Below are positions 28,625 through 37,085 of a stretch of DNA of 64,000 nt, piece by piece. The position numbers and the translations under genes are program-made. Source of the stretch: Natronosalvus vescus (GTDB lineage: Archaea > Halobacteriota > Halobacteria > Halobacteriales > Natrialbaceae); the NCBI RefSeq assembly GCF_023973145.1, contig NZ_CP099546.1, positions 1,860,001 to 1,924,000 of the forward strand. Direction: 5' to 3'. The notes under the pieces are model-generated. The model was given only the letters and a program-made list of their open reading frames with translations. It was not told the origin of the DNA and did no database searches. Within the stretch, counting starts at the first letter, position 1; every line of letters begins with the position of its first letter.

Positions 28625-29787
28625 CTGCCAGTCGCCTTTTTTCTACCGTCGACGGGAAACGCCCGAAGCCGCCAGACGACGACGGTCAATCCGGCCGCGA
28701 GCACGACCGGCAGCCACATCGCGAGCGCGATCGACCAGCGTTCGGCGACGACCCCCATCACCACCGGAACGGTCGCGATACCCCCGTAGGTGCCCGCCGT
28801 GGCCAGCGCGCTCACCGGGCCGCTGTAGGCCGGGGCGACCTCGACGCCGTAGGCCGAGAGCAACGGGAACAGCGCCGAGATGGCGAGCCCCGCGCCGAAG
28901 GCCGCGAGCAGGAGGCCGGCACTCGAGCGCGTCCAGGCTACTCCCGCGAGCAAGGGAATCGCGAGGCCCGCGGTGACCACCGAGAGCCGGAGGTACGACA
29001 CTGAGTCGATCGCTTTCGCGTAGGCGTAGCGGCCAGGGACGTACGCCAGTAGGTACGCCGAGAGCGCGAGCGGGGCGAGCGTCGGCTCGAGAAACGTCCC
29101 CGCGTAGTAGGGCAACCAGGTGAAGATCGCGCCTTCGATGCTGCCGACCAGGGCCATTCCGGCGATGGTGCCGCGAATTTCCGGCTTCGCGAGCAGGGAA
29201 CGGAGGGCGTCGACCTCGAGCGGTTCTTCGTCCCACTCGGTCGGCGTCTCCGCGCGCCAGACGGCGAGTACGATGGGGACGAACAGGAGGCCGAGCAGGA
29301 CGTACACAATCTCCCAGCCGGCGACCTGCAGGACGACGCTGACGAGCACCGGCCCGGTGACGGCCCCCAGCGCCCACGCGAGTCCGTAGAGGACGAACAC
29401 CCGACCCAGCCGCTCGGGGTAGAGGTGACTCAGGAGGGGGCGATCGACCGCGCGAAACACCCCGGCGGCGGCTCCCTGGGCGAGCAGGGCGAGCAGAAAC
29501 AGCCAGTAGACGGGGGCGACGGCGATGGCGAACAGGAACGCGACCATTGCGCCGGCCCCGACGACCATCGTGAGCCGGACGTCGAGTCGGCCGGCGAGCA
29601 GCCCCAGGAGGACGATCGCGGCGACGAAGCCGACGGTGCCGGCGGGAGCGACCAGTCCCAGGAGCGACTCCGAGACGCCGAAGTCGGCTTCGAATCGGGC
29701 GAGCAAGGCGCCTCGAGATTGCATGGCCATTGCGTCCCCGGCGACGAAACAGAAGGCGGCGAGTAGCCAGCGGCGGCGGTCGGTCAC
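28621..29787 (-). CDS. MFS transporter
   Basis: 388 residues, twelve hydrophobic helices. It starts MTDRRRWLLAAFCFVAGDAM and has MFS-type motifs after helix 2 (LAGRLDVRLTMVVG) and a short acidic central loop (ETPTEWDEEPLEVD). Each half has the Gly/Ala-rich helices of the superfamily. A membrane permease of unknown substrate. Upstream, on the other strand, is the decayed arlJ. Confidence 0.88.
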   Translation of the reverse strand: MTDRRRWLLAAFCFVAGDAMAMQSRGALLARFEADFGVSESLLGLVAPAGTVGFVAAIVLLGLLAGRLDVRLTMVVGAGAMVAFLFAIAVAPVYWLFLLALLAQGAAAGVFRAVDRPLLSHLYPERLGRVFVLYGLAWALGAVTGPVLVSVVLQVAGWEIVYVLLGLLFVPIVLAVWRAETPTEWDEEPLEVDALRSLLAKPEIRGTIAGMALVGSIEGAIFTWLPYYAGTFLEPTLAPLALSAYLLAYVPGRYAYAKAIDSVSYLRLSVVTAGLAIPLLAGVAWTRSSAGLLLAAFGAGLAISALFPLLSAYGVEVAPAYSGPVSALATAGTYGGIATVPVVMGVVAERWSIALAMWLPVVLAAGLTVVVWRLRAFPVDGRKKATGS

Positions 29788-29900
29788 GGGCGACTCGAGG
29801 TCATGGTCGCTTCTATATCCGGTGGTTCCGGAGGGGTTTGCGATTGGTTCGTGTCTCGAGGGTGTGTGTTGGATTTTGGATTTTGGTCTCGTGGTCGGGG

Positions 29901-30510
29901 CTCGAGTCTTCTATCGAGAGCCTGCGCCACAAGGACTTCGGCTCGCTGACGAAGAACGTCGACGCCCTCTACAAACGGCTCAATATGCGGATCGACGACG
30001 TTCGCTCCTGGCGGCTCTTCGCAGCGGAAACACCTCATCCAGAAGTTCGGGGACATGTACGTCGTCGGCCGGCAGATGGGTGGGGATCCGAAACTCCTCG
30101 GGCAGGTCATCAGCAAGAATCAGAACCAGGTGCTCAAGGTACGAGAGAAGCGCCAACAGGCGACGACGACGCTTATCGGCGTCCTCTACGGCATCTCCGC
30201 CTCGAGCGTCTTCGCCTTCTTCATCGGCCTCGAGGTCGTCGAGATAATGATGGAGATCACGGGCGAGATGGATCTCGACCAGGAACTCGTCGGGAGCCTG
30301 CTGCACACCGAACAGTACAACCTCGCCGTGATCGAGTACCTGCTGATTATGACGATCTTCATCAACGCGATGCTCTCGGCGATCATGATTAGGCTGACCG
30401 ACCGTGGCCATCTGCTCAGCGCGCTCGTTCACTTCGTCTTCATGTCGTGGATGGGGGCGGTCGTGGCTGCGGCGACGACCTACATCGTTAATGCCGTGGT
30501 GGCAGTCTGA
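29901..30510 (+). pseudogene. arlJ: remnant of archaellum assembly protein ArlJ (FlaJ)
   Basis: Only the C-terminal part of the membrane platform protein of the archaellum motor is present. From about 29913 it reads IESLRHKDFGSLTKNVDALY up to SWRLFAAE, breaks at 30030-30033, and resumes one frame over as LIQKFGDMYVVGRQMGGDPK through the TM-rich C-terminus to a stop at 30508-30510. Comparison with the usual AAETGSxLIQ sequence implies an 8-base deletion between two 'ac' dinucleotides. The N-terminal ~350 residues are missing and no other arl gene is near. The 152 codons from the ATG at 30055 remain open, so a fragment might still be translated. Confidence 0.82.
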
Positions 30511-30547
30511 TGCCGTGGTGGCAGTCTGATGCCGTGGTGGCAGTCTG
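30491..30547. repeat. three perfect 19-bp tandem repeats
   Basis: The unit atgccgtggtggcagtctg is repeated three times without mismatch (30491-30509, 30510-30528, 30529-30547). The first copy contains the last codons and stop of the arlJ remnant; the next two lie in non-coding DNA. Recent slippage expansion is the simplest explanation. Confidence 0.95.
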
Positions 30548-30822
30548 GTTTCTGACATCGGTCAAACGCCATGGTGGTGTGGTCGACGCCTCGAGTGTAA
30601 AGCTGGAGGCCGGCTCTCGACCCCTAGTACTGGTACTATCCGTCTCAAACTGCGGCGGTGGTACGATCCGTGACGAAGCCTCTCTTCGAAGCGGGCGACC
30701 CGCTCGAGGGTGAATTCTCCTGTCTCATTTCGGCCCGTGAGCGGTAGGGAACCGGCCCGTGGGCGACGCGTTACCGACGTCAAGTCCCTCGGTGGTGGTC
30801 GAGTGACGTTCCTGGGTCGCTG
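30548..30822. other. non-coding region after the arlJ remnant
   Basis: About 275 bases with no supportable gene or recognisable further archaellum sequence. Confidence 0.4.
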
Positions 30823-30969
30823 CTACAGGAGCAACGAGAGGACGGCCAGTGCCAGGAAAATCAGTACCAGCCACTTCGCGATCGACATCGTCAATCCGGC
30901 GACACCACCGGCTCCGAGTGCACCGGCGATGATCGCGATCACGAAGAACAGGATTGCTAGTTCGAGCAT
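30823..30969 (-). CDS. DUF1328 small membrane protein
   Basis: 48 residues, almost entirely two hydrophobic helices: [20 protein letters not shown], then the loop [12 protein letters not shown] and a second helix. The sequence matches the DUF1328/YtjA family of bacteria and haloarchaea (function unknown, some members stress-induced). The ATG at 30969 gives the family start. Confidence 0.92.
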   Translation of the reverse strand: MLELAILFFVIAIIAGALGAGGVAGLTMSIAKWLVLIFLALAVLSLLL

Positions 30970-31063
30970 GGAGCCATAGCAAAGTCGAGAGCGAGGATAC
31001 GGATTCGGCCTGCAGGCGAAAGGGACACCCCAGGGGAGCGATATATTGGGGCGTAGAGTTTGC

Positions 31064-31858
31064 CTACTCGAGGGGTTCCGGCGACGGGGGAACCGTTCGT
31101 TTGTGAGCGCTGGCCGCGTACAATCCACGAACCATCTCGACGGTGTCGGGGTCGACCTCGAGTCGGCGGGCTGTGGCCCCGACCGAGAGTGGGCCGTCGA
31201 CGTGGGTCACGAGGATCGCGTCGAGGGTGTCGTAATCGATGCCGAGTTCGTCCTCGTCGGTCTGGTCGGCCCAGAGTTCGGCCGTCGGGGTTTTCGTAAC
31301 CAGGTTCTCCGGGACGCCGAGCGAACGCGCCAGTTGTCGTATCTGCTGTTTGTACAGGTTCCCGATCGGGTGGCAATCGACGGCCCCGTCGCCGTACTTG
31401 GTAAAGTAGCCGACGGCGGCCTCGCTGCGGTTGCCGGTGCCGAGGACGAGTCGGTGTTCGTGGTTCGCGACGAGGTAGTTGAACACCGCCCGAACGCGGG
31501 CTCGGGCGTTGCCGACGGCTTCGTGATCCCCCTCGGCCTCGGGGTAGGCCTCGAGGAAGGCATCCACGACGGGTTCGACTTCGATCACGTCGTAGCCGAT
31601 CTCGAGGTCGCGGGCGACGCGTTCGGCATCGCTCATGTTTTCGTCGCTGCTCACTCGAGCGGGGAGCACGAGGCCGTGTACCGCGTCGGCGCCGAGGCCC
31701 TCGACGGCGAGGTACGCCACGGTCGTGCTGTCGATCCCGCCTGAGAGCCCGAGGACGACGCCGTCGACGCCGGCCGCCTCGACCTGTTCGCGAATGAAGC
31801 CAGTTATGTGGTCGCGTCGCGCCTCGAGTTCCGATTCGGAAAACCGTAGGTCGATCAT
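31064..31858 (-). CDS. nadE: NH3-dependent NAD+ synthetase
   Basis: 264 residues without an amidase domain, so the ammonia-using short form. The P-loop of the adenylating PPi synthetase family is LSGGIDST (38-45); [20 protein letters not shown] and [15 protein letters not shown] are diagnostic. It converts deamido-NAD to NAD. The end ([12 protein letters not shown]) is typical. Stands alone between DUF1328 and tRNA-Gly. Confidence 0.96.
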   Translation of the reverse strand: MIDLRFSESELEARRDHITGFIREQVEAAGVDGVVLGLSGGIDSTTVAYLAVEGLGADAVHGLVLPARVSSDENMSDAERVARDLEIGYDVIEVEPVVDAFLEAYPEAEGDHEAVGNARARVRAVFNYLVANHEHRLVLGTGNRSEAAVGYFTKYGDGAVDCHPIGNLYKQQIRQLARSLGVPENLVTKTPTAELWADQTDEDELGIDYDTLDAILVTHVDGPLSVGATARRLEVDPDTVEMVRGLYAASAHKRTVPPSPEPLE

Positions 31859-31982
31859 CAGGCAGTCGTTGGCTCGAGAGCGACTAATAGCCTTGCTTGT
31901 GGTGAAAAAAGTGGACGATCGTTAGATTTGGGGGCCTGCTCGAGAGGACACTGTGACGCTCGAGATGTTGGTTGCCACAGAA

Positions 31983-32053
31983 TGCGCGGTCCGGGAATTG
32001 AACCCGGGCTATTAGCTTGGGAAGCTAATGTCCTACCACTGGACCAACCGCGC
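31983..32053 (-). tRNA. tRNA-Gly (CCC)
   Basis: 71 nt. Perfect 7-bp acceptor stem (GCGCGGT / ACCGCGC) with discriminator A, D arm GGTCCAGTGGTAGGACA, anticodon stem TTAGC/GCTAA with loop TTCCCAA (anticodon CCC), and T arm GGGTTCAATTCCC with intact pairing. No intron and no encoded CCA. Confidence 0.95.
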
Positions 32054-32190
32054 TCACCGCCCCCTATGTCGTTCTCCGTTAAGTGCGTTCCTTTCTGGGG
32101 CGATACTCGAGGGCTGTCCGAAACTCAGACACCACCACTCAGCTGACGCCGTGGCGACGCATTCGAGTACACCGAGCGCGGAGCACCCGT

Positions 32191-32967
32191 ATGCGCGAAC
32201 TACTCGAGGCCGTGGCTGCCGGGGAGCGCTCTCCCGCGGAAGCCGAGGCCGAACTCAGGGGGTACGTGACCAGCGAGGACGGCCGATTCGACGCCGCCAG
32301 ATCGGATCGCCGGGGGATTCCGGAGGCGATTCTGGCCGAGGGTAAAACCGCCGACCAGGTCGCCAATCTCGCGACGACCGCCATCGAGACGACCGGCCGA
32401 GCGCTGGTCACTCGCCTCGACCAGGCCCAGACAGAGGTGCTCGAGGAGCGACTCGAGACGGATTTCCCGCAGGCGACGGTCGACCGCAGACGGTCGACAC
32501 TGCTGGCAACGTCCGCGGCCCACGACCGCCCGACGCTCGTGACTCGCGTCGCCATCGTCACCGCGGGGACGGTCGACGGGCCGGTCGCCGACGAAGCCGA
32601 ACTGGTCTGTCTCGACGCCGGTATGACGATCGACCGCATCGAGGACGTCGGCGTCGCCTCCCTGACCCGCATACTCGACCAGCGCGACCGACTTCGAGAG
32701 GCGGACGTCATCATCGTCGCCGCCGGTCGGGAAGGGGCGCTGCCGACGGTCGTCGCCGGGTTGGTCGACACCCCCGTCATCGGGGTGCCGGTCTCGAGTG
32801 GCTACGGCCACGGTGGAGACGGCGAAGCAGCCCTCGCCGGGATGCTCCAGTCGTGTACGGTGCTCTCGGTCGTCAACGTCGATGCCGGATTCGTCGCCGG
32901 AGCCCAGGCGACACTCATCGCTCAAGCGATCGATGTTGCCGTCAACCCCAAGAACGAGGCCGACTGA
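32191..32967 (+). CDS. larB: nickel-pincer cofactor synthesis protein LarB
   Basis: 258 residues, AIR-carboxylase-like fold. ALVTRLDQAQTEVLEERL, TAGTVDGPVADEAELVCLDAG, DVIIVAAGREGALPTVVAGL and PVSSGYGHGGDGEAALAGML are the LarB blocks. LarB carboxylates and hydrolyses nicotinic acid adenine dinucleotide, the first step of the cofactor of lactate racemase; substrate NaAD is made in the same pathway as the product of the nearby nadE. larC and larE are not in view. Confidence 0.92.
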   Translation: MRELLEAVAAGERSPAEAEAELRGYVTSEDGRFDAARSDRRGIPEAILAEGKTADQVANLATTAIETTGRALVTRLDQAQTEVLEERLETDFPQATVDRRRSTLLATSAAHDRPTLVTRVAIVTAGTVDGPVADEAELVCLDAGMTIDRIEDVGVASLTRILDQRDRLREADVIIVAAGREGALPTVVAGLVDTPVIGVPVSSGYGHGGDGEAALAGMLQSCTVLSVVNVDAGFVAGAQATLIAQAIDVAVNPKNEAD

Positions 32968-33071
32968 CGAAAGAAAACATCTCCTATAGCAAACTCTTAA
33001 CAGCGTTTGGGAAAGCCTATTTAACTAATCGGCGACTAGTCCCCAGTGCCGGTCGTCGTACCGGCGAGATC

Positions 33072-33221
33072 ATGCCAACGTGTACCCACTGCGGCGCGCA
33101 CGTCTCCGAACGCTTCGCACGCGTCTTCGCCGACGAAAACGGCGACGTTCACGCCTGTACCAGCTGTTCGGCTAACGCTGGAATCGCAGAAGTAGCGAGA
33201 GAGCGCGCTCGAGGTACCTGA
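33072..33221 (+). CDS. small zinc-finger protein (DUF7563-like)
   Basis: 49 residues with two CxxC knuckles: C4/C7 (TCTHCGAHVS) and C29/C32 (ACTSCSAN), enough for one zinc. Short haloarchaeal proteins with this pattern are numerous and mostly uncharacterised. A TATA-like ctatttaac at about 33020 lies upstream in an AT-rich patch. Function unknown. Confidence 0.75.
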   Translation: MPTCTHCGAHVSERFARVFADENGDVHACTSCSANAGIAEVARERARGT

Positions 33222-33344
33222 GACACGGCCTCGTGTACCGCCGCAACCGAGCATGCTGTCGACGCCCGTCGACACGTCACCACCGACCACCGGCTGACCC
33301 CTACTGCCCGAGGCTTTTTGTGTCGCCGTTCGTATCACCGAGCG

Positions 33345-33614
33345 ATGAGTGCCCACGTCGTCTACGTCCTCGAGTGTGCCGACGGGACGCTGTACACTGG
33401 CTACACGACCGACCTTGAGCGACGGGTCGACGAACACAACGACGGAACCGGGGCGAAGTACACCCGCGGGCGGACTCCCGTGTCTGTCGTCCACACCGAG
33501 CGCTACGGGACGAAGTCGACTGCACTGTCCAGGGAGTACGAGATCAAACAACTCTCTCGCGTGCAAAAAGAGCGATTGGTCGGTCCCGAGTGCGGTACTG
33601 ATGGCCAGCCTTGA
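33345..33614 (+). CDS. GIY-YIG nuclease family protein
   Basis: 89 residues, the minimal UPF0213-type GIY-YIG domain. [20 protein letters not shown] holds the GIY and YIG equivalents (YVL, YTG), followed by RRVDEHN with the catalytic arginine, and [13 protein letters not shown] with the metal-binding glutamate. Family members act on DNA, but the role of this short form is unknown. The ATG at 33345 gives the standard start. Confidence 0.92.
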   Translation: MSAHVVYVLECADGTLYTGYTTDLERRVDEHNDGTGAKYTRGRTPVSVVHTERYGTKSTALSREYEIKQLSRVQKERLVGPECGTDGQP

Positions 33615-33651
33615 GTGCGGTACCGAAGGATGGCTCAGTAGCGAGTTCTCG

Positions 33652-34422
33652 CTATGGTTTCCTGGCGCACAGCGAGATACTTTTCACACCGTATTTCTGA
33701 CACGCGTTTGCCGCTCGATCCGAGGTGAAATGGTACTGGGTGTTTTCCCGCACCTCTTCTAGTTCGAACCCAGCGGTTTCGACGAGCGACGTGTAGCTGT
33801 CGACCTGCTCGGCCCCACCGATACAGGCGGCCCAGAGATCCGCGTCGTTCTTGATGCTCTCGGGCATCTGTTGTTCGCTGATGATGTCGGCCAGTGCCAA
33901 CCGGCCACCCGGTTTGAGTACCCGGTTAGCTTCCTCGAAGACGCGGTCTTTCTCGGCGGAGAGGTTGATCACGCCGTTCGAGATCACGGCATCGAACGAG
34001 TCGTCCTCGAACGGCAGCTCCTCTATGTACCCCTTGCGGAAGCTGACGTTGTGGAAGCCGTTGTTCGCCGCGAGGTCGCGGGCTTTCTCGACCTGTTCTG
34101 TGGTCATGTCGACCCCCGTCACCGTCCCGGTCTCGGTCACGTGCAATCCGGCGACGAAGGCGTCCATCCCCGAACCGCTGCCGAGGTCGAGGACGCTCGA
34201 TCTCGGCTGTAACTCCGCCAGATCGAAGTAGTATCCGACCCCGGCGAACGAATCGATCGCTGCCTCCGGGACGTACGTCAGATCGTCCGGATCGTAGCCG
34301 AGGCGCTCGGCGAGGTCACGGCCCGTCTCGAAGTGGAACTCGCCGTCAGCGGACTCCGCGACGTCCCGATACATGGACTTGACCTCGCGCTCGAGTTTTG
34401 CCGTGTCGAGTGATTTACTCAT
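33652..34422 (-). CDS. ArsM-like SAM methyltransferase lacking the usual cysteines
   Basis: 256 residues, class I methyltransferase. Motif I is VLDLGSGSG (77-85), then GVDMTTEQVEKARDLA and LPFEDDSFDAVISNGVINLS, as in arsenite methyltransferases. In ArsM that last motif is normally SNCVxNL; here the cysteine is Gly150. C200 (AACIGGA) matches the third ArsM cysteine, and no counterpart of the first is visible. So arsenite methylation is doubtful. It lies 12 bases after the OsmC gene on the same strand and is surely co-transcribed; the HTH gene is a little further upstream. Confidence 0.8.
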   Translation of the reverse strand: MSKSLDTAKLEREVKSMYRDVAESADGEFHFETGRDLAERLGYDPDDLTYVPEAAIDSFAGVGYYFDLAELQPRSSVLDLGSGSGMDAFVAGLHVTETGTVTGVDMTTEQVEKARDLAANNGFHNVSFRKGYIEELPFEDDSFDAVISNGVINLSAEKDRVFEEANRVLKPGGRLALADIISEQQMPESIKNDADLWAACIGGAEQVDSYTSLVETAGFELEEVRENTQYHFTSDRAANACQKYGVKSISLCARKP

Positions 34423-34434
34423 CAAGATCACCCG

Positions 34435-35040
34435 TTAGTCGTCGCCCGTCACCGTAGCGGGCGTGACGATATTCATTTCGACGTCTTGTGCAAGCGAGAC
34501 GAGCGTGTAGACGGGCGCTCGCCGTGCCCACTCGTCGATCAGATCCTGATCGATATCTTCGCCGTCAATCTCGACCTCGGCAGTCAGGTTCTCGTACACC
34601 GAGTCGGCTTCTTTGAGTTCTTCGAGGCTGAAGAGTACTGCTGGATCGAAATCGGTTCGAACGCGCGTCTGGAGTCGCTCGATGTCGACGTCGTTCGCGG
34701 CAGCGTTGATAGAAATGCCGACGTTGATGCAGGCGGCCAGCGCAGAGAGCGCGGCCTCGATCGGCTCGAGCCGGTCGGTAGCGCCGAGCCATCCGCCAGC
34801 GTCCATCACTTCCCTCCAGGCGCCGTAGGGAATCGTGTACTCGCGTGTCTCACGAGCGATCGTCTCGCCCCCGAGCTCGTAGCTATCGATTTTCGCCAGG
34901 CTGTGCGCGGCCGTCCCTTCGTACGTTGCGGTTGCTCCGAGGCCAAGCTGGACGGCTTCGGGATTCTCTTCTGCGTGTTCGGCAAAGCCCTCGAGCGTTT
35001 CGAGGTCGATGCCGTGTGCGGTATGCTGGTTGTCAGTCAT
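34435..35040 (-). CDS. OsmC-family protein with a single cysteine
   Basis: 201 residues. The OsmC core is clear: GWLGATDRLEPIEAALSALAACIN with C104 on the central helix, and RRAPVYTLVSLAQDVEMN near the end. Classical OsmC/Ohr peroxidases use two cysteines; the second would fall at Ala175 (RRAPVYT where CPVY is usual). The protein therefore probably does not act as a standard peroxidase. Upstream neighbour of the ArsM-like gene and downstream of the HTH gene. Confidence 0.82.
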   Translation of the reverse strand: MTDNQHTAHGIDLETLEGFAEHAEENPEAVQLGLGATATYEGTAAHSLAKIDSYELGGETIARETREYTIPYGAWREVMDAGGWLGATDRLEPIEAALSALAACINVGISINAAANDVDIERLQTRVRTDFDPAVLFSLEELKEADSVYENLTAEVEIDGEDIDQDLIDEWARRAPVYTLVSLAQDVEMNIVTPATVTGDD

Positions 35041-35217
35041 GGTGTGTCTCCTCCCGCCAGCGACAGTACGAACCCGGAGATGGTGTAGCTATTTTGTGCC
35101 ATCTCGGCGGCTCCTGCCGTGTTTGCACGTACTGCAAATCGGTCACCAACTGCTCGCTGCGGACTGCCGTCACCGAACCTCTTCTCCCGCACACCAGGAC
35201 ACGGTGAGCACGAAAAG

Positions 35218-36042
35218 TCACTCGACGATTCGTCGTGCTTCGACTGGTCGACCCTCGGCTTCGTAGCGTTCGTAGAGCGACTCTGCCCACTCGAGCACTG
35301 CCGGTGCATCGGTATCGATTAGCGCCTGAACCGTCCCGCTACCTGGCTCGAAACAGCTGATAGTGGCGTGTGTATCGAGGAGTCCGATTCCGTACGGAGG
35401 GAGGTCGTCGTGCGCGAGAACCGTGAAATTGTCCCGTTCCACCATCTCCGGGCTGTGCTCGGGGTACCTCGAGAAAAAGTACGTATGACAGGTTGGCCGA
35501 TCGATCAACGTGATGTCCACGCCGTCGTCGACCAGCCGTCGAAGGACGTCGAAACAGGGCTCCATCAGGGAGATTTCGGGCCGAAGGGATCGAACCGTCG
35601 TCGCCTCTCGGAGAAGCGACTCGAAACGGTTCACCGGCCGGTACGGGAAATCGGGATCGGCGACGGTGACGGTCAGCGCTGCCCACGTTTCGATTGGGAA
35701 CGCGCTCAGCTCGTCGGGGAGCCAGTGCCAGATGTGTCGTATTTTCCGCTCGGTTTCGATCCGCTCGATCAGACTCTCCACCCCAAACGCGACCTCCTCC
35801 CCCAGCCGTGTTGCCACGTACTGGTAGCCGTCTTTGCGGATCCAGATCCGGTCTTCGAACTCGTCCAGTGTCCGCCGCATCGTCGACGAGGAAACGCCGG
35901 TCAACTCACAGAGTTCAGAGCGACTCCGGGGACGCTCTGTCAGCGCGACGAGTGCTGGGACGCGGTGTTCGGATCGTGCGAGATAGGCTATATCGCCGAT
36001 CGGCGAATCGGGAGTGTGGTGTGCCACGTTACCAATGACCAT
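35218..36042 (-). CDS. HTH transcriptional regulator with FilR1-like domain
   Basis: 274 residues. An N-terminal winged helix (SEHRVPALVALTERPRSRSE, then TGVSSSTMRRTLDEFED) is followed by the middle domain seen in haloarchaeal relatives of the methanogen regulator FilR1 (LREATTVRSLRPEISLMEP, then ERDNFTVLAHDDLPPYGIGL). The C-terminal ~40 residues (ALIDTDAPAVLEWAESLYER) are typical. It sits upstream of the OsmC/methyltransferase pair, 177 bases away, and likely controls it and itself: a dyad covers its own start. Confidence 0.85.
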   Translation of the reverse strand: MVIGNVAHHTPDSPIGDIAYLARSEHRVPALVALTERPRSRSELCELTGVSSSTMRRTLDEFEDRIWIRKDGYQYVATRLGEEVAFGVESLIERIETERKIRHIWHWLPDELSAFPIETWAALTVTVADPDFPYRPVNRFESLLREATTVRSLRPEISLMEPCFDVLRRLVDDGVDITLIDRPTCHTYFFSRYPEHSPEMVERDNFTVLAHDDLPPYGIGLLDTHATISCFEPGSGTVQALIDTDAPAVLEWAESLYERYEAEGRPVEARRIVE

Positions 36043-36079
36043 ACACTGTGTATGTGACGAACGATCAAAACAATTTGTT
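36040..36079. promoter_or_regulatory. dyad over the start of the HTH gene
   Basis: catacactgtgtatg (36040-36054) is an inverted repeat with 7-bp arms around one base, and its left end is the start codon of the HTH gene. A second dyad, aacaatttgttt region 36069-36079 (5-bp arms), lies about 30 bases upstream of that start, where the TATA/BRE would be. Good candidates for an autoregulatory operator. Confidence 0.5.
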
Positions 36080-36321
36080 CATATTTCGAGACGATTTAGG
36101 AGGAATCAGTCGGATTGGCCCACGAAAATGACGCAGACGGGGCCTCAGCCTTCATATCCGATCCTTGGGCCGACGTGACTGCCTCTCGATCACTTTCAAA
36201 GATCCGAGGCTAGATCCAACGGGCCACCTGGCCCGTGGCCGGTGACCTCGAGCGAGCCAAGTCGGCGGAACCCGAATACGTTCGTCACGCCACGAGCAAA
36301 CAGATTCGCTGACGCGCCGTT

Positions 36322-36915
36322 TCAATCGTCGACCGCTGGCGCTTCCGGCGCGTTCACGTCTGGGGTGATGAACGCGTACTCGGTGAGCATCCGGCCCAGT
36401 TTCTCGACGCGCTCCTCGAGCTTCGGCTCGATGAACGCTCGTCCGTCGATCGCGTCGGGGTCAGCTTCGAACTTGTTCGACGCGTTCCGAAGGCCGACCT
36501 GGTGGGGGAGCACCCAGCCGTGGACGCCGCGGACGGTGATCCGGAGGTGATCGAGCGTCGAGCCGTAACTGCCGCCGCCGGCGGTCGCGAGCAGACCAAC
36601 GGTGGTGTCCTCGTACTCGTCCCAGCCGCAGTAGTCGTGGAAGTTCTTCAGCGCCCCCGAGTAGGATCCGTGGTAGACGGGGGTGCCCAGAGCGACGGCG
36701 TCGGCGTCGCGGACGATTCGCTTGGCGGCTTCGCTGTCACCCTGTCCCTCGATATCGGGGTCGTAGACGGGTAGATCATATTCGCGGAGGTCGAGGAGGG
36801 TCGTCTCCGCGCCAGCCTCAGCGGCTGCATGGAGGACGTATTTCAGCGCCGTTCGGGTGTAGCTCTCCTCGCGAATGCTTCCCGAGACGGCGACGACGTG
36901 GGGGGCTGCTGGCAT
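36322..36915 (-). CDS. NADPH-dependent FMN reductase-like flavoprotein
   Basis: 197 residues from the ATG at 36915. The flavodoxin-like fold shows the FMN phosphate loop VVAVSGSIREESYTRTA, LLDLREYDLPVYDPD, VALGTPVYHGSYSGALKNFHDY and LLATAGGGSYG, as in chromate/azo/quinone reductases of the SsuE-like family. It probably reduces FMN or quinones with NAD(P)H. Divergent from the phosphohexomutase. Confidence 0.9.
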   Translation of the reverse strand: MPAAPHVVAVSGSIREESYTRTALKYVLHAAAEAGAETTLLDLREYDLPVYDPDIEGQGDSEAAKRIVRDADAVALGTPVYHGSYSGALKNFHDYCGWDEYEDTTVGLLATAGGGSYGSTLDHLRITVRGVHGWVLPHQVGLRNASNKFEADPDAIDGRAFIEPKLEERVEKLGRMLTEYAFITPDVNAPEAPAVDD

Positions 36916-37085
36916 ACGTCGTTCTATCGTTTCGATTCGTAAAACCATCTCGGTAATCGGCACGTGTGTCGCTGTCCAGCCACGTCGGTCGGGCATATGC
37001 ACTCGAGCCCGTTCCATCGGGGTTTCACGCTCCACGACCTGCAGCCAGGCGGCGGTTTTTTCGCGACAGGCAACGACGACCGCGT

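Noticed and set aside
30548-30822. Further archaellum gene remnants after arlJ
   Set aside because: All six frames were scanned by eye for ArlI/ArlH or chemotaxis motifs; none was found.
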